DNA of 42,649 bases from Bdellovibrionales bacterium (lineage in GTDB: Bacteria; Bdellovibrionota; Bacteriovoracia; Bacteriovoracales; Bacteriovoracaceae), in the NCBI GenBank assembly GCA_030638415.1, contig DAOWEO010000084.1, positions 1-42,649 on the forward strand, given 5' to 3'. Both the position numbers and the translations under genes were made by a program. Each line of letters opens with the position of its first letter. Within the stretch, counting starts at the first letter, position 1. The notes beneath the pieces are model-generated. The model did not search any database, was not told where the DNA came from, and was given only the letters and a program-made list of their open reading frames with translations. Of this stretch, positions 35,522-42,649 are shown piece after piece.

Positions 35522-36226
35522 ATGAGAGCAATATACGACAAAGAGTATAGTGGTGCCTTAAACGAAATTCTTGTTGTTAAAGATGAAAACTTCCACCACC
35601 TTAAAAATGTTATAAGAGTGAAGGACGGTGAGACTGTTCTGATTTTAAATGGCACTGGTGGCAAGTCCCTATCAACAGTATCGAAGATCAGTAAAAGAGA
35701 AATTGAGCTTACTATTTCTCATGTTGAGCAGGTGAAAGATAGTCGTTTTTTAGATATTGCATTTTGCTTAACGAAAAAAAATTCTTTTGACCTAGCCTTA
35801 AAACTTGCTGTGGAGTTAGGAGTAAAATCCTTTTTTCCACTGATTAGTGATTATTCTCAAAACTATATTTTAAACAAGCAGCGTCTTAATTCACTTACAA
35901 TTAGTGCTGCCCTGCAATCGAATGCCGCATATGGCGTAGAAATACTAGCAAAGCAAGATTTAAAAGAATTTGTTAATTCACATGTAAAAAATTATTATGC
36001 AATTCATTTTTTTGATTTAAAGGAAAGTGCATCGAAGCAAATAAAAGCAGGACCGATTGGTAGTGAGTTAATTATAATTGGCCCAGAAGGTGGGTTCTCA
36101 GAAAATGAGAGAGAGCTTATATTAGCTAGTGAAAATACAATTGTTCACCATATCCCAGTTAATATTTTACGTGCATCTACTGCACTACCTACGGCAGTTG
36201 GGTATATCTTAGGACAAAAACGATGA
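35522..36226 (+). CDS. rsmE: 16S rRNA (uracil-1498-N3)-methyltransferase
   Basis: 234 residues of the SPOUT superfamily. The N-terminal PUA-like part has HHLKNVIRVKDGETV. The C-terminal knot contains LAVELGVKSFFPLISDYS, LQSNAAYGVEI (the usual QSxR region), LIIIGPEGGFSENE, and LRASTALPTAVGYIL. It methylates U1498 of 16S rRNA. The ATG follows the prmA stop directly. The stop overlaps the next ATG in ATGA. Confidence 0.93.
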   Translation: MRAIYDKEYSGALNEILVVKDENFHHLKNVIRVKDGETVLILNGTGGKSLSTVSKISKREIELTISHVEQVKDSRFLDIAFCLTKKNSFDLALKLAVELGVKSFFPLISDYSQNYILNKQRLNSLTISAALQSNAAYGVEILAKQDLKEFVNSHVKNYYAIHFFDLKESASKQIKAGPIGSELIIIGPEGGFSENERELILASENTIVHHIPVNILRASTALPTAVGYILGQKR

Positions 36227-37275
36227 AGTTTATTTTAATATTATTACTACTTACAGGATGCTCTAGCTTTACGGAAAGTAGTGGAGATTTTAAAATAAAA
36301 TTGATTGATAGTTATGAGATTCAATCTACCTTTCTCTTTAAAGATAAGCCGTTTGGTGGTCTCTCTGGAATTGTTTATGATGAAAAAAATAAGTTTTTTT
36401 GGGCAATTAGTGATGATCGCTCTCAGCATGATCATGCAAGAATTTATAAGTTGAATATATTGTCAATATCTCCACTTAAAGTGGAAGTAAGTGAGGTAAT
36501 ATACTTACAAGATGAAGATGGAAACTTTTTTAAGCCAGGCCATGTTGATTTTGAAGGAGTTGCCATTCTGCCTAATGGTAATCTCATATTATCATCAGAA
36601 TCAATTGAACATGATGACTTTAACTATCCACCTCGGATTATGGAATTTGGGATTGATGGGCAGCTAGTTAAGAACTGGGCTGTACGTGAGAAATATACTC
36701 GTAAAACTGGAGAGGGGGTAAGGCAAAATAAAAGTTTTGAGTCCATGACTTACTTTGCTGGTAGTGCATATACTGCTGTGGAAAATTCCTTGGTGCAAGA
36801 TGGTACAGAGCCGGCATTTGGAGTACCTACATGGCTGCGCATTGCTCAGTACCGTCAGCAAAAAGGTTATTTCACTCCCTGCAAGGAATTTGCATATCAG
36901 CTATCAGCACTTCCTGCTGCAAATGCACAAGAGCAGGGAGATACAGGATTAGTTGAACTGCTTGGCAATGATGATGGTTCATTTCTTGCTTTGGAAAGGA
37001 GCTTTATTTATAATACACACAGGAATGTTGTTCGGTTATTTAAATTTAAGCTAGGTAAAAATATTATGAATCAGTATTCACTAAAAAAATACGTGGCAAC
37101 CAAAAAGAAAATGGTGATGGATTTCTCTGAGCTAGATATGACACTTGATAATCTGGAAGGCATGAGTTGGGGGCCAATACTTAGTAATGGACATAAAACA
37201 CTCATGTTTGTTAGTGATAATAACTTTAATTTGAAACAAAGGTCTTTATTTTTATTATTTGAAGTTATACCATAG
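36223..37275 (+). CDS. Lipoprotein with phytase-like (esterase-like) beta-propeller domain
   Basis: 350 residues with a good lipoprotein signal: MKFILILLLLTGC, Cys13, followed by SS. The rest matches the phytase-like domain (PF13449 type): FGGLSGIVYDEKNKFFWAISDD, then HVDFEGVAILPNGNLILSSE, KSFESMTYFAGSAYTAVE, and LDNLEGMSWG with FVSDNNFN near the end. The repeated E-G/E-S motifs are typical propeller acid residues. It overlaps rsmE by four bases, so translation is probably coupled. Substrate unknown; despite the domain name, phytase activity is not implied. Confidence 0.75.
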   Translation: MKFILILLLLTGCSSFTESSGDFKIKLIDSYEIQSTFLFKDKPFGGLSGIVYDEKNKFFWAISDDRSQHDHARIYKLNILSISPLKVEVSEVIYLQDEDGNFFKPGHVDFEGVAILPNGNLILSSESIEHDDFNYPPRIMEFGIDGQLVKNWAVREKYTRKTGEGVRQNKSFESMTYFAGSAYTAVENSLVQDGTEPAFGVPTWLRIAQYRQQKGYFTPCKEFAYQLSALPAANAQEQGDTGLVELLGNDDGSFLALERSFIYNTHRNVVRLFKFKLGKNIMNQYSLKKYVATKKKMVMDFSELDMTLDNLEGMSWGPILSNGHKTLMFVSDNNFNLKQRSLFLLFEVIP

Positions 37276-37293
37276 AGGTAATGGAGAATTAAT

Positions 37294-38076
37294 ATGAATA
37301 AGACGGAAGTATCACACACAAATACAACCTCAGATATCGCAAAATTAATATTAGACCAAGATGATTGGGGTGCTATTGATGGAAGTCGTTCGGTCGATCA
37401 AGACTTGGACGAGCTTTCTTTTACTCCAATTACGGCTGGTCTGGGTTTTTCAAAGCCTATTGAACGTATCAATACCCTGAAAAATAAAGCTGTTGCAAGA
37501 GCTCCATCAAAAGAGTTCAAATATATTGACCGTCCAGTTAAAAATAAAAAAGAGATGTTACGAGATATGTCATCACGGGCGCTGGAGACAAACTTGTCTG
37601 ATGATATGGCCAAAACTTCTCACCTAGCTGCTTTTTATGACAAGAAGCCAGAGGTTAGTAAGAAAAAGACACCAAGTAAAAAAAGAAAGCTTATTTCAGC
37701 TTCGTTAGAGAACCGTTTGGCTGCATGGGTCATCGATAGTGTTGTAATTACAATTATGCTCTTAGGTTTTTTTGGTGCAATAGCAGGATTATTGGAAATT
37801 AACTTTTCAGAGGTCTTATTACAGCAAGGAAAGGGCTTCTTATTATCTTGTTGGTCACTTCTTTATATTATCTACTTTACCGTTTTAGATTTAGACCGTA
37901 GTTTTGGCAAAAGTGTTTTACGTATTAAAATTATAAAATTGAAAGCTCAAATATCTATCATTGATACTTTTGTGCGAACTACAACGAGTTTGGTTAGTCT
38001 TCTATGTTTTGGAATTCCTTTGCTGTTTGATCTACATGGCCATTTATCAGATACGAAAGTAATTAAGTGGAAATAA
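37294..38076 (+). CDS. RDD-family membrane protein
   Basis: 260 residues. The first 135 are polar, charged and probably disordered in the cytoplasm (DQDDWGAIDG, KNKKEMLRDMSS, KKTPSKKRK). The RDD domain follows: ASLENRLAAWVIDSVVIT with the Arg and Asp that give the family its name, a second membrane segment at about 180-200, and the third RDD element DLDRSFGKSVLRIKII. TATGGAG precedes the ATG. RDD proteins have no single known function; some are linked to ion or compatible-solute transport. The long N-terminal tail is unusual for the short members of the family. Confidence 0.75.
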   Translation: MNKTEVSHTNTTSDIAKLILDQDDWGAIDGSRSVDQDLDELSFTPITAGLGFSKPIERINTLKNKAVARAPSKEFKYIDRPVKNKKEMLRDMSSRALETNLSDDMAKTSHLAAFYDKKPEVSKKKTPSKKRKLISASLENRLAAWVIDSVVITIMLLGFFGAIAGLLEINFSEVLLQQGKGFLLSCWSLLYIIYFTVLDLDRSFGKSVLRIKIIKLKAQISIIDTFVRTTTSLVSLLCFGIPLLFDLHGHLSDTKVIKWK

Positions 38077-38080
38077 GAGA

Positions 38081-38524
38081 ATGTTAGAAGATTTTATTGT
38101 TAAAAATAGGTCCAAAAAAATTGTTTTCACGAACGGTTGTTTTGATATTTTACATGCTGGACATGTTACCTATCTAAATGAAGCACGTGCTCTTGGTGAT
38201 ATTTTAGTTTTAGGTTTGAACTCTGATGCAAGTATTAAAGAGCTCAAAGGTGATCTGCGTCCTATTCTTTCTGAGCAAGAGAGGAAACTTATTTTAGAAA
38301 ATTTAAAAGCAGTAGATTTTGTCGAAATATTTTCTGAGCAAACTCCATTAAGTTTGATTAAAAGAATTATGCCAGATGTACTTGTTAAAGGTGGAGATTG
38401 GAAACCTGAACAAATTGTTGGTAGTGAAGTTGTGCTATCTAATGGTGGTTCTGTCCAAAGCCTCTCTTTTATTGATGGCGTTTCTACAACAAACATAATT
38501 GATAAAATTTTAGCTACTCACTAA
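38081..38524 (+). CDS. rfaE2: D-glycero-beta-D-manno-heptose 1-phosphate adenylyltransferase
   Basis: 147 residues, a stand-alone version of the C-terminal half of HldE. VFTNGCFDILHAGHVTYLNEARALGD carries the HxGH nucleotidyltransferase motif; LNSDASIKELKG, RPILSEQERKLILENLKAVDFV, PDVLVKGGDW and VLSNGGSVQSL follow. It activates heptose-1-phosphate to ADP-heptose for the lipopolysaccharide inner core, which supports a Gram-negative envelope. The kinase half is not in the window. It is the last gene of the operon starting at 33008. Confidence 0.93.
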   Translation: MLEDFIVKNRSKKIVFTNGCFDILHAGHVTYLNEARALGDILVLGLNSDASIKELKGDLRPILSEQERKLILENLKAVDFVEIFSEQTPLSLIKRIMPDVLVKGGDWKPEQIVGSEVVLSNGGSVQSLSFIDGVSTTNIIDKILATH

Positions 38525-38602
38525 TTCTAACTACATACCAAACCATACCCGACAAAAACAGTTAAGCATTTGGAATTATTAGCTTTTTCCTGCAAAAAGT
38601 AC

Positions 38603-38630
38603 TCAAGTATTTTATAACGCATCCGATCAA
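38603..38630 (+). promoter_or_regulatory. Sigma-28 (FliA)-type promoter of flagellin 1
   Basis: TCAAG at 38603-38607, 16 bases, and CGATCAA at 38624-38630. TCAA to CGAT is 17 bases, the spacing of the TAAA/GCCGATAA consensus. The second flagellin has the same arrangement at 41666. Predicted start near 38636. Confidence 0.75.
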
Positions 38631-38638
38631 ATGGGTAA

Positions 38639-38656
38639 GGCTTTTGGGGAAAAGCC
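38639..38656 (+). repeat. Hairpin at the predicted 5' end of the flagellin 1 mRNA
   Basis: A perfect 7-bp stem, GGCTTTT/AAAAGCC, with a GGGG loop. It begins within a few bases of the start site predicted from the sigma-28 promoter, so it could act as a 5' stabilising stem-loop. It is not followed by a T-run. Confidence 0.6.
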
Positions 38657-38718
38657 GTTATTATTTGGGGTGAACGACAAGGAGTCTTTCACTAAACTTA
38701 AATACAAGGAGGTTGGGT

Positions 38719-38736
38719 ATGTTTACAGGAGATTAG
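38719..38736 (+). CDS. Five-codon upstream ORF (MFTGD) in the flagellin 1 leader
   Basis: ATG TTT ACA GGA GAT TAG lies six bases after AAGGAGG (38706-38712), the best ribosome binding site in the region. It ends two bases before the flagellin ATG, and the flagellin ribosome binding site AGGAG (38727-38731) lies inside it. The geometry suggests translational coupling. Whether it is translated cannot be seen. Confidence 0.45.
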   Translation: MFTGD

Positions 38737-38738
38737 TT

Positions 38739-39572
38739 ATGGGTTTACGAATTAACACAAATGTTTCGTCGCTTAGTGCGCAAAGAAGTTTAGCAAAAGT
38801 AAAAGGTGAGCAGAATAAATCATTAGAGCAGTTGTCTTCGGGAAACCGAATCAATAAGGCTGCGGATGATGCTGCAGGTTTGGCAATCAGTGAAAACATG
38901 AAAGCACAAATCCGTGGTAGTAACCAGGCAAAAAGAAATGCAGGAGATGGAATCTCAATGATTCAAACAGCAGAAGGTGGATTAAATGAAGTTTCAAATA
39001 TCTTAGTAAGATTACGGGAACTTTCTGTACAAGCAGCATCTGATACTATTGGAAACAGTGAGAGAAAATTTTCAGATCTTGAATTTCAAAGTCTTTCTAA
39101 AGAGATTGATCGTATTTCTGCCTCTACTGAGTTTAATGGAAAGAAGTTATTAAATGGTGAGGGAGAGCAGTTTGAATTTCAGGTTGGTATTCGTAATGAT
39201 GCGGATAATGATCGAATTTCATATGATGCTCAAAAGACAAATGCTACCGGAGATAATCTGGGAGTTGCATCTTTAAATGTTTTGAGTAAAGAGCAGTCAC
39301 AAGAGAACTTAGAAAATGTAGATGGTGCGATTAATAAGATTAACGGCCAGCGTGCAAACCTCGGTGCTTTACAAAATAGACTTCAATCTACTATTAGTAA
39401 TCTTGAAGTTAAGACAGAAAATCTTTCAGCGGCAAACTCGCGAATAAGAGATACTGATGTTGCAATAGCAACTGCAGATCTGGCTAAGAGTAATATTCTT
39501 TCTCAGTCTGGAGTATCAGTATTAGCTCAAGCTAACCAGCAAGGGCAGTCAGCACTAAGATTGATTGGATAA
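38739..39572 (+). CDS. fliC: Flagellin
   Basis: 277 residues from ATG 38739: MGLRINTNVSSLSAQRSL is the D0 start, then LSSGNRINKAADDAAGLAISE and the D1 helices with IQTAEGGLNEVSNILVRLRELSVQAASDT. A short middle part has no D2/D3 domains, and the C-terminal D1/D0 ends LAQANQQGQSALRLIG. AGGAG at 38727 supports this start. An in-frame ATG at 38631 is rejected because it lies upstream of the predicted transcription start. The leader is about 100 bases and holds a hairpin and a mini-ORF. A strong terminator follows. The second flagellin in this window is exactly as long and closely related. Confidence 0.95.
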   Translation: MGLRINTNVSSLSAQRSLAKVKGEQNKSLEQLSSGNRINKAADDAAGLAISENMKAQIRGSNQAKRNAGDGISMIQTAEGGLNEVSNILVRLRELSVQAASDTIGNSERKFSDLEFQSLSKEIDRISASTEFNGKKLLNGEGEQFEFQVGIRNDADNDRISYDAQKTNATGDNLGVASLNVLSKEQSQENLENVDGAINKINGQRANLGALQNRLQSTISNLEVKTENLSAANSRIRDTDVAIATADLAKSNILSQSGVSVLAQANQQGQSALRLIG

Positions 39573-39589
39573 TATTTGTATCGAAATTC

Positions 39590-39631
39590 TAAAAAAGTAA
39601 GGGCCTCGTAAGAGGCCCTCATTTATTTTAA
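39590..39631. terminator. Bidirectional terminator between flagellin 1 and gdhA
   Basis: GGGCCTC (39601-39607), GTAA loop, GAGGCCC (39612-39618). T-rich sequence follows on the plus strand, and the A-run before it gives a T-run for minus-strand transcripts, so it can serve both convergent genes. Confidence 0.88.
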
Positions 39632-39646
39632 AATGTAAAAAATGTA

Positions 39647-40990
39647 TTAAACCATACCTTGATCTAACATTGCATCAGCAACTCTTTTGAATCCTGCAAT
39701 ATTACCACCGAGAAGGTAGTTGTCTTTTTGATCATACTCTATAGCAGTGTCATAGCACTGAGAATGAATAAAACTCATAACATGGTGTAGTTGTTTATCA
39801 ACTTCAGCTTCAGTCCAGTGAACTCCTGATGAGTTTTGAGCCATTTCAAATTGTGAGCAAGACACACCACCAGCATTGGCTGCTTTTCCTGGAGCATAGA
39901 TCATTTTTGTCTCTTGAATATAGTTAATTGCACTTAGCTCAAGAGGAAGGTTAGCACCCTCAATTACAAATTGAACTCCATTTTTTTCCATTATTTTAAC
40001 GTCTTCTACATTTACTTCATTTTGAGTAGCTGCAGGAATTGCAACATCAATTCCTTCTATGCCCCAAGGTTTTTGTCCTTTGTAGAATGGGACACCAAAC
40101 TTATCTGCATAGTCTTCAACTCTGTCATTTCCAGAGAGTCTCATTTTCAGCATGTACTCAACTTTTTCTCCAGTAATTCCATCTTTGTCATGGATAAATC
40201 CATCTGGTCCAGAAAGAGTAACAACTTTTCCTCCGAGTTCATTAACTTTTTTAACAACACCCCAAGTAACGTTACCAAATCCTGATGCAGCGACTACTTT
40301 ACCTTTTACACTATCATCTTGTTTTTTTAGAATCTCTTCTAAAAAGTATGTAACACCGTATCCAGTTGCTTCAGGGCGAAGAATACTTCCTCCCCAACCT
40401 TCACCTTTTCCAGTAAGTGCGCCATCATATAATTTTGTTATGCGTTTATAAGTACCAAATAGGTAACCAATTTCTCGACTTCCCACTCCAATATCACCAG
40501 CAGGAACATCACGTGAAGGCCCGATGTAGTTTGCTAATTCAAGCATGAAGCTTTGACAAAAACTCATTATTTCAGTTTCTGATTTTCCTCTTGGGTTAAA
40601 ATCAGAGCCACCTTTACCACCACCAATTGGTAGTCCAGTAAGTGCATTTTTAAAGATTTGTTCAAAGCCCAAAAATTTTAATATACTTTGATTAACAGAA
40701 GCGTGAAAACGAAGTCCACCCTTATAAGGTCCAAGAGCGTTGTTAAACTCAACTCTATAGCCTAAGTTTACATGAATTTTTCCTTGGTCATCTCTCCAAG
40801 GAACTCTAAAATTTATAATCCTATCAGGTTCCACTAGATTTTCTAATAGAGAGTAGCTTTCATAGTGGCTGTCTCTGTCTAATACTGTAGAGATTGATCC
40901 AAAAACTTCTTCAACAGTTGCAAGAAATTCTTTTTCCCAAGGCATTCGGGTTTGTAATTTTTCTAAGACTCCACTGGCATACTTATTCAT
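39647..40990 (-). CDS. gdhA: NADP-type glutamate dehydrogenase
   Basis: 447 residues, the exact length of the E. coli hexameric enzyme. Motifs: YKGGLRFHASVNQSILKFL, GLPIGGGKGGSDFNP with the catalytic-region Lys, VPAGDIGVGSREIGYL, TGYGVTYFLEEIL, and the nucleotide-binding VAASGFGNVTWG, then PAATQNEV and EGANLPL. It aminates 2-oxoglutarate to glutamate, linking carbon and nitrogen metabolism. GAAGGAG precedes the ATG. It converges with flagellin 1 and shares its terminator. The cofactor (NADP) is inferred from family resemblance. Confidence 0.96.
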   Translation of the reverse strand: MNKYASGVLEKLQTRMPWEKEFLATVEEVFGSISTVLDRDSHYESYSLLENLVEPDRIINFRVPWRDDQGKIHVNLGYRVEFNNALGPYKGGLRFHASVNQSILKFLGFEQIFKNALTGLPIGGGKGGSDFNPRGKSETEIMSFCQSFMLELANYIGPSRDVPAGDIGVGSREIGYLFGTYKRITKLYDGALTGKGEGWGGSILRPEATGYGVTYFLEEILKKQDDSVKGKVVAASGFGNVTWGVVKKVNELGGKVVTLSGPDGFIHDKDGITGEKVEYMLKMRLSGNDRVEDYADKFGVPFYKGQKPWGIEGIDVAIPAATQNEVNVEDVKIMEKNGVQFVIEGANLPLELSAINYIQETKMIYAPGKAANAGGVSCSQFEMAQNSSGVHWTEAEVDKQLHHVMSFIHSQCYDTAIEYDQKDNYLLGGNIAGFKRVADAMLDQGMV

Positions 40991-41095
40991 AGTATCTCCT
41001 TCATTGTGAAAGGTTGAAATTTGCGGTTATCCTACTCCTAAAGCATCAGATTTGATAGATGATTTAGCTCATTATTTTATGAAATTTATCTTTAT

Positions 41096-41503
41096 TTATT
41101 TTACGTTATTACCCGTTAAACAGGCAATGTATCTCTTGTCCTCTTGCAGTATATGAGTCATTAACCACTCTTTTAAGAACTCCATCAGATCACTACTGAG
41201 AGGTGCCTCACCCGCTTTAACTTTTGTCTGTAAGTCGACAACTTGATCAATTAGATTTTTGTGGATATTTTTATGCTCTTGCTTGTCTTCATAGTTAAAC
41301 TTATCAAATAATTCCTCTTCATGCTTGAAGTGGGAGTCTGTGTAGCCTATTAGCTTTTCAATAATTGGCTCGACTTCTTTTTGTCCTCTACCTTCCATCA
41401 TTGCATCGTGGAGGTTATTTATCTGCTGAACAAGCTCTTTATGTTGGTTATCTATACTTTCAATTGAAACTGAAAATTTATCGTCCCATTCAAATAGTGC
41501 CAT
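41096..41503 (-). CDS. Bacteriohemerythrin
   Basis: 135 residues with the complete diiron ligand set of hemerythrin: His21, His58, Glu62, His77, His81, His117 and Asp122, in the order H, HxxxE, HxxxH, HxxxxD. The opening ALFEWDDKFSVSIESIDNQH is typical. The protein binds O2 reversibly and may store oxygen or sense it. GAGGAG precedes the ATG. It lies between the two flagellin genes on the opposite strand; related hemerythrins are often linked to motility or taxis, but a link here is inference. Confidence 0.93.
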   Translation of the reverse strand: MALFEWDDKFSVSIESIDNQHKELVQQINNLHDAMMEGRGQKEVEPIIEKLIGYTDSHFKHEEELFDKFNYEDKQEHKNIHKNLIDQVVDLQTKVKAGEAPLSSDLMEFLKEWLMTHILQEDKRYIACLTGNNVK

Positions 41504-41665
41504 GTATCACTCCTCGTCTATAAGTAACTGAATTTAGAATACTAGTATTTTGGTAAATAGGAAGAGGGAAAAAAAAACATCTTTATATTTATTAAAAAGT
41601 CCAGCATAAGATATTAGAATATAAAGGATATGATGAAAAATATAGATAATACTTGACAAAAAAGC

Positions 41666-41694
41666 TTAAGAAATACCCGAGTCGAACGATATGT
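41666..41694 (+). promoter_or_regulatory. Sigma-28 (FliA)-type promoter of flagellin 2
   Basis: TTAAG at 41666-41670, 16 bases, then CGATATG at 41687-41693. The spacing equals that of the flagellin 1 promoter. Predicted start near 41700, leaving a leader of about 47 bases. Confidence 0.7.
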
Positions 41695-41746
41695 TATTTA
41701 TCGGGCACACAACGTGTCAAATATAAACCCTAACATGGAGCAAACT

Positions 41747-42580
41747 ATGGGCTTAAGAATTGCTACTAATATCGCGTCACAAGCGGTACAAAAGAACTTA
41801 CGGAAGGTAACTCAGGAAGGTAACGCGGACTTAGAGAGACTGTCTTCTGGTAAAAGAATTACAAAATCATCTGATGATGCTGCCGGAATGGCAATTGCGA
41901 CTAAATTAGAGGCGCAAACAAAAGGTCTTCGTCAAGCAACACGAAATGCAAACGATGGTATTTCACTTGTTCAGACAGCGGAAGGTGGTTTGAGTGAAAC
42001 AACAAACATCTTAATAAGACTAAGAGAGCTAACTGTTCAGGCAGCTTCTGATACAATTGGTGACAAAGAACGTGGTTTGCTAGATAAGGAATATCAGCAA
42101 CTTACTACAGAAGTTGACCGTATTGCACAATCGACAACATTTAACGGAACAGCCGTTATTAGTGGAGATGCTGGTGGAGAGCTAGAGTTTCAAGTTGGAG
42201 CTTTTGCAGGAGAGCAAAATAAGATTACGTTCAATGCTGATGAAGCAGATGCTGGTTCAGATGCAATTGGAATTGCAGGAACAGGTGTAAGCTCCAAAGA
42301 GGATGCAAAAGATTCAATTGGCTCAGTAGATGGTGCGATTGATAATGTCTCCGGACTTCGAGCAAACCTTGGTTCAATTCAAAGTAGACTCCAGTCAACT
42401 GTTTCGAACTTAGAGGTTCAAACAATTAACCAGGATGCTGCAAGATCAGTTATTCAAGATGTGGATGTAGCAGAAGCATCAGCACGATTAGCAGCAAACA
42501 ATGTTGTAAAGAGTGCAGGTATCTCAACATTAGCACAAGCAAATCAACTACCAAATTCAGCTTTAAGATTGATTGGATAG
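41747..42580 (+). CDS. Flagellin
   Basis: 277 residues from ATG 41747: MGLRIATNIASQAVQKNL, then LSSGKRITKSSDDAAGMAIATK, VQTAEGGLSETTNILIRLREL and the C-terminal LAQANQLPNSALRLIG. D0 and D1 are present and D2/D3 are absent. TGGAG six bases upstream supports this start; in-frame GTG 41714 and ATG 41735 lack ribosome binding sites. It has the same length as flagellin 1 and a similar core, so the two are duplicates. A strong hairpin follows the stop. Multiple flagellins are typical of Bdellovibrio-like predators. Confidence 0.95.
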   Translation: MGLRIATNIASQAVQKNLRKVTQEGNADLERLSSGKRITKSSDDAAGMAIATKLEAQTKGLRQATRNANDGISLVQTAEGGLSETTNILIRLRELTVQAASDTIGDKERGLLDKEYQQLTTEVDRIAQSTTFNGTAVISGDAGGELEFQVGAFAGEQNKITFNADEADAGSDAIGIAGTGVSSKEDAKDSIGSVDGAIDNVSGLRANLGSIQSRLQSTVSNLEVQTINQDAARSVIQDVDVAEASARLAANNVVKSAGISTLAQANQLPNSALRLIG

Positions 42581-42586
42581 ATAAGT

Positions 42587-42614
42587 GAGGGGAGAGGGAA
42601 ACCTCTCCTCTCTC
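42587..42614 (+). terminator. Hairpin terminator after flagellin 2
   Basis: An 11-bp stem, GAGGGGAGAGG (42587-42597) with CCTCTCCTCTC (42602-42612), one G-U pair, GAAA loop. Only a short T/C tail follows, so termination strength is uncertain. Confidence 0.7.
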
Positions 42615-42649
42615 TTCTCCATACTGGTAAGGCCTTTTAATAGGGGCTC

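Noticed and set aside
38631..38738. N-terminal extension of flagellin 1 by 36 codons in the same frame
   Set aside because: ATG 38631 lies between the predicted -10 and the transcription start, and MGLRINTN at 38739 is the standard flagellin start with its own ribosome binding site.
41568..41580. A9 tract upstream of the hemerythrin gene as a slippage or phase-variation site
   Set aside because: It is intergenic, more than 60 bases from the start codon, and not in a recognisable promoter spacer.
41653..41658. TTGACA upstream of flagellin 2 as a sigma-70 -35 element
   Set aside because: At 16-18 bases downstream there is no -10-like hexamer; the sigma-28 element just downstream explains the promoter better.
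1..42649. CRISPR arrays, IS elements, tRNA genes and prophage genes
   Set aside because: No regularly spaced repeats, transposase or integrase motifs, cloverleaf sequences or terminal repeats were seen on either strand.

Overview
The window is AT-rich (roughly two thirds A+T by eye), densely packed bacterial chromosome with no integrase, transposase, phage gene or CRISPR array. The gene content suggests a flagellated Gram-negative bacterium: a MurE with the DNPR motif typical of meso-diaminopimelate enzymes, an ADP-heptose synthesis gene (rfaE2), lipoprotein signals and two flagellins. An MglA-type polarity GTPase, very low GC and many small secreted proteins of unknown family point to the Bdellovibrionota, probably the Bacteriovorax/Halobacteriovorax side. 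That placement is inference; no rRNA or tRNA gene is present to test it.

Layout. (1) 1-5.6 kb: a lipoprotein-like Ppx/GppA phosphatase, a 60-residue orphan prepilin, glycerol kinase, a DUF3108-like exported protein, and a large exported protein combining an L,D-transpeptidase-like region with a lysozyme-like domain. (2) 5.6-9.6 kb: the SRP RNA with a near-consensus promoter, then dnaX-ybaB-recR followed in the same operon by a Roadblock/LC7-like gene and mglA. (3) 9.6-10.9 kb: a convergent lipase-like alpha/beta hydrolase. (4) 10.9-28.5 kb: a complete division and cell-wall (dcw) cluster headed by an MTA phosphorylase gene: mtnP-rsmH-ftsL-ftsI-murE-murF-mraY-murD-ftsW-murG-murC-murB-ftsQ-ftsA-ftsZ, ending in a clear intrinsic terminator. 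Neither mraZ nor ddl is in the cluster. (5) 28.6-33 kb: a GT39-like membrane glycosyltransferase and, on the minus strand, udk-RNase J-B-box zinc-finger protein. (6) 33-38.5 kb: a plus-strand operon of a peptide-binding protein, prmA, rsmE, a phytase-like lipoprotein, an RDD membrane protein and rfaE2. (7) 38.5-42.6 kb: two 277-residue flagellin genes, each behind a sigma-28-like promoter, flanking gdhA and a bacteriohemerythrin on the minus strand.

Most of this is core biology. The points that deserve a second look are: an A10 tract in dnaX placed so that slippage would give a gamma-like product ending after domain III; a MurD whose P-loop lysine is replaced by arginine; an apparently leaderless ftsW with its own promoter inside the dcw cluster; a five-codon upstream ORF in the first flagellin leader with a stronger ribosome binding site than the flagellin itself; the Roadblock/MglA pair behind recR; and the transpeptidase-like/lysozyme-like fusion protein. 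I do not see a wholly new multi-gene system here.
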